Of a stretch of 32,610 nt of DNA, positions 20,952 through 28,442 are shown one piece after another. The translations under genes and the position numbers were made by a program. This DNA is from Actinomycetes bacterium (lineage in GTDB: Bacteria; Actinomycetota; Acidimicrobiia; Acidimicrobiales; Palsa-688), in contig JAKBBS010000014.1 in assembly GCA_021808425.1 (NCBI GenBank), positions 1-32,610 of the forward strand, written 5' to 3'. How positions within the stretch are numbered: the first letter of the stretch is position 1; every line of letters starts with the position of its first letter. The notes under the pieces are model-generated. The model made no database searches. It worked only from the letters and a program-made list of their open reading frames with translations, and was not told the DNA's origin.

Positions 20952-22145
20952 CTACCAACTCAACAGCCTCGTTGCTGTCTGAAGATCGACGGACTCATCG
21001 GGGACGAACGGATGGGCCATCGCGCAGCGGATCATCTCCGCCGGGTTCGCTTCGCTGACAGGCGAGTCCGAGCCGGCCCGGACGTCCACGCCAGCGTCGA
21101 GCAACGACCGGATCCGGATGAGCCAGCTTCGCTCGATCTCGCTCAGCTCCCGCTCGTACTTGGCGCGCCGCCCGTGGAGAAACGACGGGTTCACCACCAC
21201 TCGGGCACCGCTGCGGGCGATCGCCTCCACCTGTTCAGGTAGGCACAGAGCGTTGTGCTCGATGCGATCGGTCGAGCCCGCCGGGGGCGCCGACTTCGAG
21301 AAGGCGCCGAGGGTGAGCTCGAGCGTTTCGACGTCGACGACATGAACCGCGACAGGGAAGCCGGCGTCGTGAGCCTCGATGACCTGCATCTCGATTTCAT
21401 CAGCTTGCCCTGGCAGAGGCATCAACTTGACGTGGCCGACCGACACGGCGCCATAGAGGGTCGTCCCGAACGGCGGAACCTCGTCGACGCGGGCGGACCC
21501 GACCATCATCTCTACGTTCTGGACGACGACGCCGTCGCGTGACCAGCGCGCCATCAGATCGAGCTCGCCAGGCCCGTTGGTGTGGGTAGCGTCTACGAAG
21601 CCGTCGATTCTCTTGGCTGCCCACCGCCGGCTCAGCGCTGCGGCTGCAGCGTCGAGCGTCGCTTGGTCGAGTCGCGGTACGCGACCTAGAAGGTCGTGGC
21701 GGTCGTAGAGGACTCCGTCTGGATGGTCCTCGACGCCCAGCTCACGCAGGGCCGCCGAGTTGAGCACGGCAACGTGACCGCTTCGATGATGAACCACCAT
21801 GGGGCGGCCTCCGGTGCCGACTCGATCCAGGTCGCCCCGTGTCGGATGGCGCCTTTCGTCGAGGAGCGCCTCGTCGTATCCCCAACCCCGTATCCAGCCG
21901 CCGGAAAGATCGCCTCCCGAGGCCGTGGCGTGTGTTCCAGCGAGGCATTCCAAGACTTCGGGGACGTTCCGAGCGCCCGACACGTCCACTGAAACGCTGG
22001 CGGCGACACTCGACAAGAAATGCACGTGGTGGTCCACGTAACCATCGATGTAGCCAAAGTCGTAGCCTTCGTCGTCGCCGTCACGTCGTCGCCCGCTGGT
22101 GTTCAAAGGTCTGCTCAACCTATCAATGCCGGTAAGCTCGCTCAA
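20952..22145 (-). CDS. Amidohydrolase, YtcJ-like, lacking the flanking beta-sandwich parts
   Basis: The 397-residue product has the TIM-barrel signatures of the amidohydrolase_3 group: YIDGYVDHHVHF (HxH at 40-42), HRSGHVAVLNS, VAVHVVDVETLEL, DRIEHNALCLP and the metal-site RAGSDSPVSEANP. Members of the YtcJ group usually exceed 500 residues. Here the protein begins shortly before the first HxH strand, so the N-terminal beta-sandwich half is missing. It ends about 30 residues after GSDSP, so the C-terminal half is missing too. The barrel motifs themselves look intact. The 43-base gap to the next gene leaves no room for a lost tail. It could hydrolyse an amide, ester or cyclic imide; the substrate is unknown. 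Confidence 0.78.
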   Translation of the reverse strand: MSELTGIDRLSRPLNTSGRRRDGDDEGYDFGYIDGYVDHHVHFLSSVAASVSVDVSGARNVPEVLECLAGTHATASGGDLSGGWIRGWGYDEALLDERRHPTRGDLDRVGTGGRPMVVHHRSGHVAVLNSAALRELGVEDHPDGVLYDRHDLLGRVPRLDQATLDAAAAALSRRWAAKRIDGFVDATHTNGPGELDLMARWSRDGVVVQNVEMMVGSARVDEVPPFGTTLYGAVSVGHVKLMPLPGQADEIEMQVIEAHDAGFPVAVHVVDVETLELTLGAFSKSAPPAGSTDRIEHNALCLPEQVEAIARSGARVVVNPSFLHGRRAKYERELSEIERSWLIRIRSLLDAGVDVRAGSDSPVSEANPAEMIRCAMAHPFVPDESVDLQTATRLLSW

Positions 22146-22192
22146 GAGTCATACGGTGAGCCAGATGTACACACGGGTATTGGGACACAGAC

Positions 22193-23248
22193 ATGTTGTT
22201 GAGTGGTGAACGTTTCGCAGCGATAGTCCTAGCACTGGGCGCCGCCGCATCGTTTGCCGTTTCAAACGTGACCCAGATGTCCGCCATAGCCCGCCAGCCA
22301 GCGCACGGCGACAGCGACCCGGGCGGCCCCGACTCGGGGGACACCGACTCGGGGGACACCGACGAAGCGAGCCGAGACTCCGCCGCCAAATCAGGCCAGC
22401 AGCTAACCAAGGCGATAGACGGCGGACTCCTGGTCCGTGTCGGGCGGGATCCCGTGTGGCTGATCGGCCTCCTGGCCTCGGTCGCCGGTTTCGGCATGGA
22501 AGCTATAGCGCTCTCGATAGCACCCGTCGTACTTGTGCAGCCTTTGATCGTGGCGGAGCTCGCCTTTGCCATACCGTTGGCTGCGGTCGTCGCCAAACAC
22601 AGGCTCGGCCAGGCAGAATGGACCGGCATCGCGCTTGTCAGCATCGGCTTGATGACAGTTCTGGTCGTCGTTCACCCCTCCAACACGCTGATCACCGCCA
22701 CGCCCGGACGCTGGCTGGTCCTGTTCGCTTCAGTGGCGGCGATCGTCGCAGCGCTTCTCGCGTTCTCAAGAGGGGCTGGCAAGATCGTCAAGACAAGCCT
22801 TTTGGCGGCTGCCGCGGGGGTGACCTTCGGGCTCCTGTCGATTATCACGAAAGCCACCACTCATCAGGTTCAAGTGCACGGCATCGGTTTTCTTGCGACG
22901 TGGCAGCCGTGGGTGCTTGCCGTCCTCGGGATCGTTGGAATGACCCTGACGGTCAACACCTACCAGGCAGGCCCTCTGGCAGTGTCACTTCCGCTGCTCG
23001 ACGTCGGCGAACCCGTCGCCGCTTCGCTCATTGCGACCCTGGTATTCGGGGAGAGCGTCGGCCACATCGGCGAGTCCGGCGACGCCCTGCTCGCCGCGGG
23101 GATTCTCGCGATCATGGCAGGGGTTGCGTCACTGGACCGTTCGCCGATGGTCCGAGGTCAGGTCGCCTCCGGCGGACCGTCAGTGTCGGACACGAAGTCG
23201 ATCAACGACTCGACTGCCCCCACGAGCGACGGCTCCAGGTCCGCGTAA
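22193..23248 (+). CDS. DMT-superfamily (EamA/NIPA-like) membrane transporter
   Basis: The 351-residue protein has about nine to ten membrane helices. The first (RFAAIVLALGAAASFAVSNV) is followed by an unusual acidic, Ser/Gly-rich insert of about 45 residues that contains an exact 15-base duplication. Later helices include VVLVQPLIVAELAFAIPLAA, with the Q-P-L-I pattern of DMT proteins, and LPLLDVGEPVAASLIATLVF. A role in export of small metabolites or in cation transport is possible; the substrate is unknown. ATG 22193 is the first start after the divergent amidohydrolase gene. Its last 91 bases overlap the end of the opposite-strand DUF3097 gene. Confidence 0.78.
   Translation: MLLSGERFAAIVLALGAAASFAVSNVTQMSAIARQPAHGDSDPGGPDSGDTDSGDTDEASRDSAAKSGQQLTKAIDGGLLVRVGRDPVWLIGLLASVAGFGMEAIALSIAPVVLVQPLIVAELAFAIPLAAVVAKHRLGQAEWTGIALVSIGLMTVLVVVHPSNTLITATPGRWLVLFASVAAIVAALLAFSRGAGKIVKTSLLAAAAGVTFGLLSIITKATTHQVQVHGIGFLATWQPWVLAVLGIVGMTLTVNTYQAGPLAVSLPLLDVGEPVAASLIATLVFGESVGHIGESGDALLAAGILAIMAGVASLDRSPMVRGQVASGGPSVSDTKSINDSTAPTSDGSRSA
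22331..22360 (+). repeat. Exact 15-base tandem duplication in the DMT transporter
   Basis: GACTCGGGGGACACC occurs twice back to back (22331-22345 and 22346-22360). It encodes DSGDT-DSGDT in the acidic loop after the first membrane helix. It is in frame, so it lengthens the loop by five residues. Confidence 0.92.
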
Positions 23249-24018
23249 CTCCCCACTCGGGCGATCAGGCTCCGCCACAGCCTTCCCGGGTCCGGCTCGC
23301 GCATAGCGGCGCAGATCCCCTCCTTCCAGGATTGCCCCTTCGGGATCGTCGGCCAGCGGTCGAGCCCTACGACATGAGGCCGGATCGCCTGCCACACGTC
23401 GACGAACGGCGTCCCGCAGACTCGGACATCAGGCCCTTCGAGCGCCGCAGCGATTCTCGACTCCTTGCTGCCCGCCACCAGATGGTCCACGAGGACGCCA
23501 AGCCGAGCGTCGGCCGCCGGGCGGAAAGCTTCGATGAAATCCTGCAGGTGGTCGATTCCGTCGAGGCGCTCCACCACTATCCCCTCGGCTCTCAGGTCGT
23601 CACCCCACACCTTTTCGACGAGCTCAGCATCATGGGTTCCCTCGACCAGGATCCGGCTCGCCCTCGCCACCCTCGCCCGGGCCGGACCGGCGTCGATCGA
23701 ACCCGACCGCGTACGGTTGAGGGCCCCACCTGCGGGCATCTTGGCGGAAGAGCGCTTCGGGATCACCAAAGTGACCGTCTCCCCGCCGAGCGCAAATGCC
23801 GCCCGGTGCATCGCAAACAGGCGCTCCAAGCCGGTGTTGGTCGAGCGGACCACCACGGCAGCCTGATCAAAGCCGACGACTACCCCGGTAAAACGCGATC
23901 CGAGGTGCGTGACGACCAGCCCCGGTGCCGCCTCGACCTCCCTGTAGGTGCGCCCAGGCCGCCAGTCTCCGTCGATAGGGCCCGACAAGATGCCCCGTCC
24001 AGGTCGTCTCTCAGGCAT
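23158..24018 (-). CDS. DUF3097-family protein
   Basis: The 286-residue soluble protein matches the actinobacterial DUF3097 family: EVEAAPGLVVTHLGSRFTGV near the N-terminus, the central ILVEGTHDAELVEKVWGDDL, then VVERLDGIDHLQDFIEAF, GVLVDHLVAGSKESRIA and VCGTPFVDVWQAIRPHVVGL. The central VEGxxDAxxVEKxxGxDLR pattern and the later GVLVDHLVxGSKE resemble the acidic motifs of Toprim-type folds, so a nucleic-acid or phosphotransfer role is conceivable but unproven. The C-terminus overlaps the convergent DMT gene by 91 bases; both frames look genuine because conserved sequence extends close to each stop. The family has no established function. Confidence 0.82.
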   Translation of the reverse strand: MPERRPGRGILSGPIDGDWRPGRTYREVEAAPGLVVTHLGSRFTGVVVGFDQAAVVVRSTNTGLERLFAMHRAAFALGGETVTLVIPKRSSAKMPAGGALNRTRSGSIDAGPARARVARASRILVEGTHDAELVEKVWGDDLRAEGIVVERLDGIDHLQDFIEAFRPAADARLGVLVDHLVAGSKESRIAAALEGPDVRVCGTPFVDVWQAIRPHVVGLDRWPTIPKGQSWKEGICAAMREPDPGRLWRSLIARVGSYADLEPSLVGAVESLIDFVSDTDGPPEAT

Positions 24019-24048
24019 GGTCGCAGACGTTACCCGAACGTCGGGACG

Positions 24049-25230
24049 CTACCCCGGCGGATCGTGGGGAAGGCCGAGCACCCACTCCGCGACGATGTTG
24101 CGCTGCACCGCCCAGGTGCCTCCGCCGATGGTGAGCGCCGGGGAGAAAGTCCACCCGTAATGCCACACCGGGTCTACTCCGCCACGACTGCCCCGTGCCT
24201 TCATTTCGGTCGGGCCAACTCGACGCCGCTCGGGCAGCGCCCCGGCCGGGCCTGATCCTTGCAGCATCCCGGCGGTTCCAGCGAGCGCCTTCGCCAGCGC
24301 CATCACGTGGCCACCGTGCTCGTCGGCGAGAATCTTCTGCACCGAGGCTTCGGGGCCCGGCGCCGCGCCCGACAGCCGAGCGGACAGCGTCCGGTAGCGC
24401 ATGAGGGTCAGAATCCGCCCTTCGGCCCAGACGCGGGCCATATCCTGGCGTAGCACCGGGTCGGCGACACCGCCGCCGGCGCGCACCGCGTCGAGGAGGT
24501 CGTCGACGGTCGGTCCGCTCCCCCACAACACACCCCCGCTCGACAGCGAAACCCGCTCGTTAGCGAGAGTCGCTTTTGCGAGACGCCATCCCTCACCCGG
24601 CTCGCCGACCAGGCAGTCGGCTCCCAGTCGGACGTCGGTGAAAAACACTTGGTTAAAGGAGTGCGCCCCAGTCATGTCCACGATCGGCGCCATGGTGATC
24701 CCCGGTGTTCTCATCGGGCAGATGAAATACGAAATACCTCGCCGTTTCGGGGCGTCTGCGTCCGTACGGGCGAGAAGGATTCCGAAGGCGGAGCGGTGCG
24801 CCCCGCTCGTCCAGATCTTCGAGCCGTTGACCACCCACTCGTCACCGTCGCGGACTGCGCTGCATCGCAGTGACGCAAGGTCCGACCCGGCGTCGGGCTC
24901 ACTGAACAGCTGACACCACACCTCCTCGCCCGACAGCGCCGGCCACAGGTAACGTTGCTTTTGGGCATCGCTGCCGGCCATCAGAATCGTCGGCGCTGCC
25001 CAGCCAATTCCGATCGGGTTGACCGGCCGGGACACGCCTGCCCGCTGCAGTTCCTCGTCGACTATCAGCTGGTGAAGGGCGTCGGCGTCGTGGCCGTAGG
25101 GGGCGGGCCAGTGCGGGACCACCCAGCCCGCCTCGGCGAGCTGGCGCCCGCTCGGGTGCGGATTCGCCGCAAGCCAGTCGCGAAGCGCTGCACGCCTCGG
25201 ATCATCCTCGGGAGCCAGGTCGAAGTCCAT
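24049..25230 (-). CDS. Acyl-CoA dehydrogenase family protein
   Basis: The 393-residue flavoprotein has family markers in order: N-terminal helical domain with EAGWVVPHWPAPYGHDADAL, FAD-contact motifs CQLFSEPDAGSDLASLRC and VVNGSKIWTSGAHRS, the beta domain (GISYFICPMRTPGITMAPIV; FNQVFFTDVRLGADCLVGEP), and the C-terminal helices (SVQKILADEHGGHVMALAKA; GGGTWAVQRNIVAEWVLGLP). It oxidises an acyl-CoA thioester with electron transfer to ETF. The GTW near the C-terminus replaces the usual GTSEI/GTNEI pattern. This form resembles FadE proteins of actinobacterial lipid or sterol breakdown. The substrate is unknown. It is divergent from the TIGR03084 gene by 36 bases, so the two may share a promoter region. 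Confidence 0.92.
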   Translation of the reverse strand: MDFDLAPEDDPRRAALRDWLAANPHPSGRQLAEAGWVVPHWPAPYGHDADALHQLIVDEELQRAGVSRPVNPIGIGWAAPTILMAGSDAQKQRYLWPALSGEEVWCQLFSEPDAGSDLASLRCSAVRDGDEWVVNGSKIWTSGAHRSAFGILLARTDADAPKRRGISYFICPMRTPGITMAPIVDMTGAHSFNQVFFTDVRLGADCLVGEPGEGWRLAKATLANERVSLSSGGVLWGSGPTVDDLLDAVRAGGGVADPVLRQDMARVWAEGRILTLMRYRTLSARLSGAAPGPEASVQKILADEHGGHVMALAKALAGTAGMLQGSGPAGALPERRRVGPTEMKARGSRGGVDPVWHYGWTFSPALTIGGGTWAVQRNIVAEWVLGLPHDPPG

Positions 25231-25266
25231 CCCTTGTAGTATGGCCGTGATGCGGCGTCTGCGACC

Positions 25267-26067
25267 ATGCCGGACATAGCAGAGCTGTGCTCAGACTTGG
25301 CGGCCGAGCAGTCCGACCTGAACGACGTGCTGTCAAAGGCGACGTCCGCCGACTGGGTGAAACCGACTCCGGCCGCCGGTTGGGATGTCTGCGACAGCCT
25401 CAGCCACCTTTGCTTCTTCGAGGAGGCGGCCGTAACTTCGCTCGTCGATCCCGACCTCTTCGACGTGCAACGCCGACAGCTAATGACCGACGTGTTCTCT
25501 GCGGTAGCAGCCGGAGCACCCACACCCGACGTTGCCCTCGGGCGGACTTTGGGGGATCCAGCCGCACTCCTAGGCCGTTGGAGGACGGCTACCGCTGCGT
25601 ATACTGCCGCTGCGACAAATGCCGACCCGGCGGGGCGCGTTGCGTGGTACGGGCCGACTATGAGCCTGGCGAGCTTCACTACCGCAAGGCTGATGGAAGC
25701 ATGGGCTCACGGCGTCGACGTCAGGGATGCGCTCGGGTTGCGCACTGAGACCGGACCGCGCCTCCGACACGTTTGCCACATAGGCTTCGGCGCGCGCTCG
25801 TACGCTTTCACGTCGCACGGGATGACCGACCCCGGAGACCCGGTTCGCCTGGTTGTCGACGCGCCCGACGGCGAGGAGTGGTCGTGGGGGCCGAGCGACG
25901 CCGAAGACGTCATCAGCGGGCCAGCGCTCGACGTGGCTTTCGTGTTCACCCAACGCCGCCACCCAAGCCGCACGGCTGTCGTTGCTAAAGGCCCGACCGC
26001 CACTGTGTGGCTTTCGATAGCCCAAGCGTTCGCGGGACCCGGCACCGTCGCAGCCGCAGACCGTTAG
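25267..26067 (+). CDS. TIGR03084-family, DinB/maleylpyruvate-isomerase-like protein
   Basis: The 266-residue protein starts with a DinB-like helical bundle: LAAEQSDLNDVLSKATSADW, TPAAGWDVCDSLSHLCFFEE, and LMEAWAHGVDVRDALG. The H in SHLCFFEE and the H in EAWAHGVD are the usual metal-ligand positions of this fold. The C-terminal part fits the TIGR03084/wHTH-like extension common in actinobacteria. Related proteins include mycothiol-dependent isomerases and S-transferases, so a thiol-linked role is possible. The start is ATG 25267. It is divergent from the acyl-CoA dehydrogenase gene, a pairing that hints at shared control. The specific function is unknown. Confidence 0.8.
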   Translation: MPDIAELCSDLAAEQSDLNDVLSKATSADWVKPTPAAGWDVCDSLSHLCFFEEAAVTSLVDPDLFDVQRRQLMTDVFSAVAAGAPTPDVALGRTLGDPAALLGRWRTATAAYTAAATNADPAGRVAWYGPTMSLASFTTARLMEAWAHGVDVRDALGLRTETGPRLRHVCHIGFGARSYAFTSHGMTDPGDPVRLVVDAPDGEEWSWGPSDAEDVISGPALDVAFVFTQRRHPSRTAVVAKGPTATVWLSIAQAFAGPGTVAAADR

Positions 26068-26112
26068 CAGCCTCGCCAGCTCCAGGATCGCCAGGCGAGC
26101 AGCCTCGGACCG

Positions 26113-28305
26113 TCAGGAAGCAGAAAGCGCCGGTTCGTCGTCGCGCAGATCTTCACCCGGATTGTCGACGCCTTCGATGTTCAGCTGCGGGATCGCCTTG
26201 TCGAGCCAGGCAGGCAACCACCAGTTCGACTTGCCGAGCATGTGCATCACCGAAGGAACGAGCACCGTTCGTATCACGAAGGCGTCGACGAATATCGCCC
26301 CGGCGAGGCCTATCCCGAACTGTTTGATCACCACGTTGTTTCCGAGTGCGAACGAGGCGAAGACGAGGATCATGATCGTTGCGGCGGCCGTGATGACGCG
26401 CCCCGTCGCGGACTGGCCCACGGTCACGGCGCGTGACGCGTCGCGGTGCGCAACCCACTCCTCGCGCATCCGGCTCACCAGGAACACCTCGTAGTCCATC
26501 GACAGCCCGAAGAGGATCGACAGGAGGATGACCGGGAGGAACACTTCGACAGGGACTTTCGACGAGATCCGGAACAGCGAGTGACCCCATCCCCACTCGA
26601 ATACAGCATTCAAGATGCCGAGGGACGCCCCGACGGAAAGGATGTTCATCACCGATGCTACGAGCGGGACCACGAGGCTCCGGAAGACTGCCATCAGCAG
26701 TATGAACCCGAGGATGACGACCGCTGCGACGAAATAGATCAGCTTCGAGGCGAGGATGTGCGCGAAGTCGGTCTGTATCGCGGTCTGACCCCCGACGAGC
26801 ACGGTCAGACCGCTGGTGGCCTCAGCTTTCGGTATCACCTCCGATCGCAGTTTGTCTACTAGGACTGTCGTCTGTGCTGCCTGCGGGCTGGTCGTCGGGT
26901 AGACCGTCGCGATCGCGACGGTCCCGGCCGGGTTCGTGATGACCGGGGCGACAGACACTACGCCGGGCACCTTGGCGACGCTGGCGGCAACCGAAGCGAA
27001 TGACGCTTTGTCGCCCGAGTTAGGAAGCTGCGCTACGAGGAGCAGCGGTCCGTTGAATCCCGGACCGAAGCCTTGCGCGAGGAGCTGGTATGCCTGCAGG
27101 GTCGTCGATCCCGGGGGGTCGCTGCTCGCGTCGTCGAGACCGAGGCGCAATGTGAAAATGGGTAGGCCGATCGCCACTACGACCAGCAGCGCGACTACAG
27201 CCGGCAGGCCGGGGCGGCGTTCGATGAAACTAGACCAACGACTCCACAATCCAGATATATGGTCCACTTCCGGGCCGCGCTCCGCCAGGAAGCGACGCTC
27301 GCGCCTGCTCAGGACCTTCGCCCTGAAGAATCCGAGCAGCGCCGGCAACAGCGTGATCGAAGCGAACATCGTCAGCAGCACGGTCACCGACGCTGAGATC
27401 GCGAGACCGTAGAGGAACGACAGGCCGAGCACGAACTGGCCCATGAGCGCAATGCACACCGTGATCCCCGCGAAGAACACGGCCCGGCCGGAAGTGTTGA
27501 TCGCCTCGACGGCTGCGTCCTCGATCGGTTTGCCGCCCTTGATGGCACTGCGATGGCGCGTCAGGATGAAAAGCGCGTAGTCGACTCCGACGCCGAGTCC
27601 GATCAGCACACCGAGCAGGGGCGCGAAGCTGGCGATCGACAGGACGTGGCTGAGAATTGTCGTGACGCTGGTGCCGATGCCGATCGCTATCAAGGCGGTG
27701 ATGATCGGCAGCAGCGCCGAGAAAAGGGCGCCGAATGCTAGCCCGAGTACGATCAGAGCAAAGATGACACCGGCGATCGTGCTCGACGACCCTGCCTGGC
27801 TGTTGAGCTGCTCTATATCCTGACCGCCGAGGGCCACTTTCAGCGTGGAGCTTCGAACCGCCTCAGCCGTCGACACGACACGGCGCACGTCGGCCGGGGA
27901 GTTACCTCCGACCTGGCCGTCGAAGATGACGGTGGCGAAGGCCACCTTTGCGTCTTTGCTGATCTGCGCCTTGCCGGTCGCCTGGTAGGGGCTGTTGACC
28001 GCCCGGACGTCGGGCAGTGACGCTACAGCGGCGAGCATCTTCGACACAACCGACTCGACCGCCGGGTCGGTGACCGTCCCGGAGTCCACTGCGACCACGA
28101 TCTGGTCGGAGCTTCCCGACGCCGCAGGGAAGTCCTTCTGGAGCAGGTTCAGGGCCTGCGCCGACTGCGTGTTCGGGAGTTGGAACTTGGTGGCGTAGTT
28201 GGACCCGAGCGCGCCACTCGCCCCGCCCGTCACGACGAGCGCGATGAGCCAGATCGCCAGTACAAAACGCCGGTGCCTGAAGCACCACCGCGCAAGATCG
28301 GACAT
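26113..28305 (-). CDS. MMPL-family RND transporter
   Basis: The 730-residue protein has the MmpL plan: a first helix (FVLAIWLIALVVTGGASGAL), a periplasmic porter domain, five to six helices including GVDYALFILTRHRSA, a second porter domain, then a second helix group with LSMDYEVFLVSRMREEW. The two Asp-Tyr pairs (GVDY, SMDY) are the proton-relay residues of MMPL transporters. MmpL proteins export lipids or glycolipids to the cell envelope, and simpler forms export drugs. It lacks the long C-terminal domain of mycobacterial MmpL3. The first start is ATG 28305; the GGAGGT upstream is 11 bases away. It is divergent from an MFS exporter across 137 bases. Confidence 0.92.
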   Translation of the reverse strand: MSDLARWCFRHRRFVLAIWLIALVVTGGASGALGSNYATKFQLPNTQSAQALNLLQKDFPAASGSSDQIVVAVDSGTVTDPAVESVVSKMLAAVASLPDVRAVNSPYQATGKAQISKDAKVAFATVIFDGQVGGNSPADVRRVVSTAEAVRSSTLKVALGGQDIEQLNSQAGSSSTIAGVIFALIVLGLAFGALFSALLPIITALIAIGIGTSVTTILSHVLSIASFAPLLGVLIGLGVGVDYALFILTRHRSAIKGGKPIEDAAVEAINTSGRAVFFAGITVCIALMGQFVLGLSFLYGLAISASVTVLLTMFASITLLPALLGFFRAKVLSRRERRFLAERGPEVDHISGLWSRWSSFIERRPGLPAVVALLVVVAIGLPIFTLRLGLDDASSDPPGSTTLQAYQLLAQGFGPGFNGPLLLVAQLPNSGDKASFASVAASVAKVPGVVSVAPVITNPAGTVAIATVYPTTSPQAAQTTVLVDKLRSEVIPKAEATSGLTVLVGGQTAIQTDFAHILASKLIYFVAAVVILGFILLMAVFRSLVVPLVASVMNILSVGASLGILNAVFEWGWGHSLFRISSKVPVEVFLPVILLSILFGLSMDYEVFLVSRMREEWVAHRDASRAVTVGQSATGRVITAAATIMILVFASFALGNNVVIKQFGIGLAGAIFVDAFVIRTVLVPSVMHMLGKSNWWLPAWLDKAIPQLNIEGVDNPGEDLRDDEPALSAS

Positions 28306-28325
28306 TCGCCTGCAATACCTCCGAG

Positions 28326-28338
28326 GTCACGCTGTGAC
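28326..28338. promoter_or_regulatory. Dyad in the divergent MMPL/MFS promoter region
   Basis: GTCAC-GCT-GTGAC is a perfect inverted repeat 21 bases upstream of the MMPL start. A second palindrome, ACCTCCGAGGT (28317-28327), overlaps its edge and the MMPL ribosome-binding site. Either could be a repressor site for the divergent pair, though no regulator gene lies next to them. Confidence 0.3.
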
Positions 28339-28442
28339 GGTGCGCACACGCTTTCTAACTGTCCCGATAGTACCGCGCGGATCCGGGGAGGTGTCGCGCG
28401 GTCGGGAAGATTGTAGACGTCGAAAGTGTTGCCGTATGGACG

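Noticed and set aside
22456..24255. Open frame of 599 codons on the plus strand
   Set aside because: It runs through the DMT gene in another frame and opposite DUF3097. Its product is rich in Arg, His, Pro and Gly with no domain, as expected for a GC-rich shadow frame.
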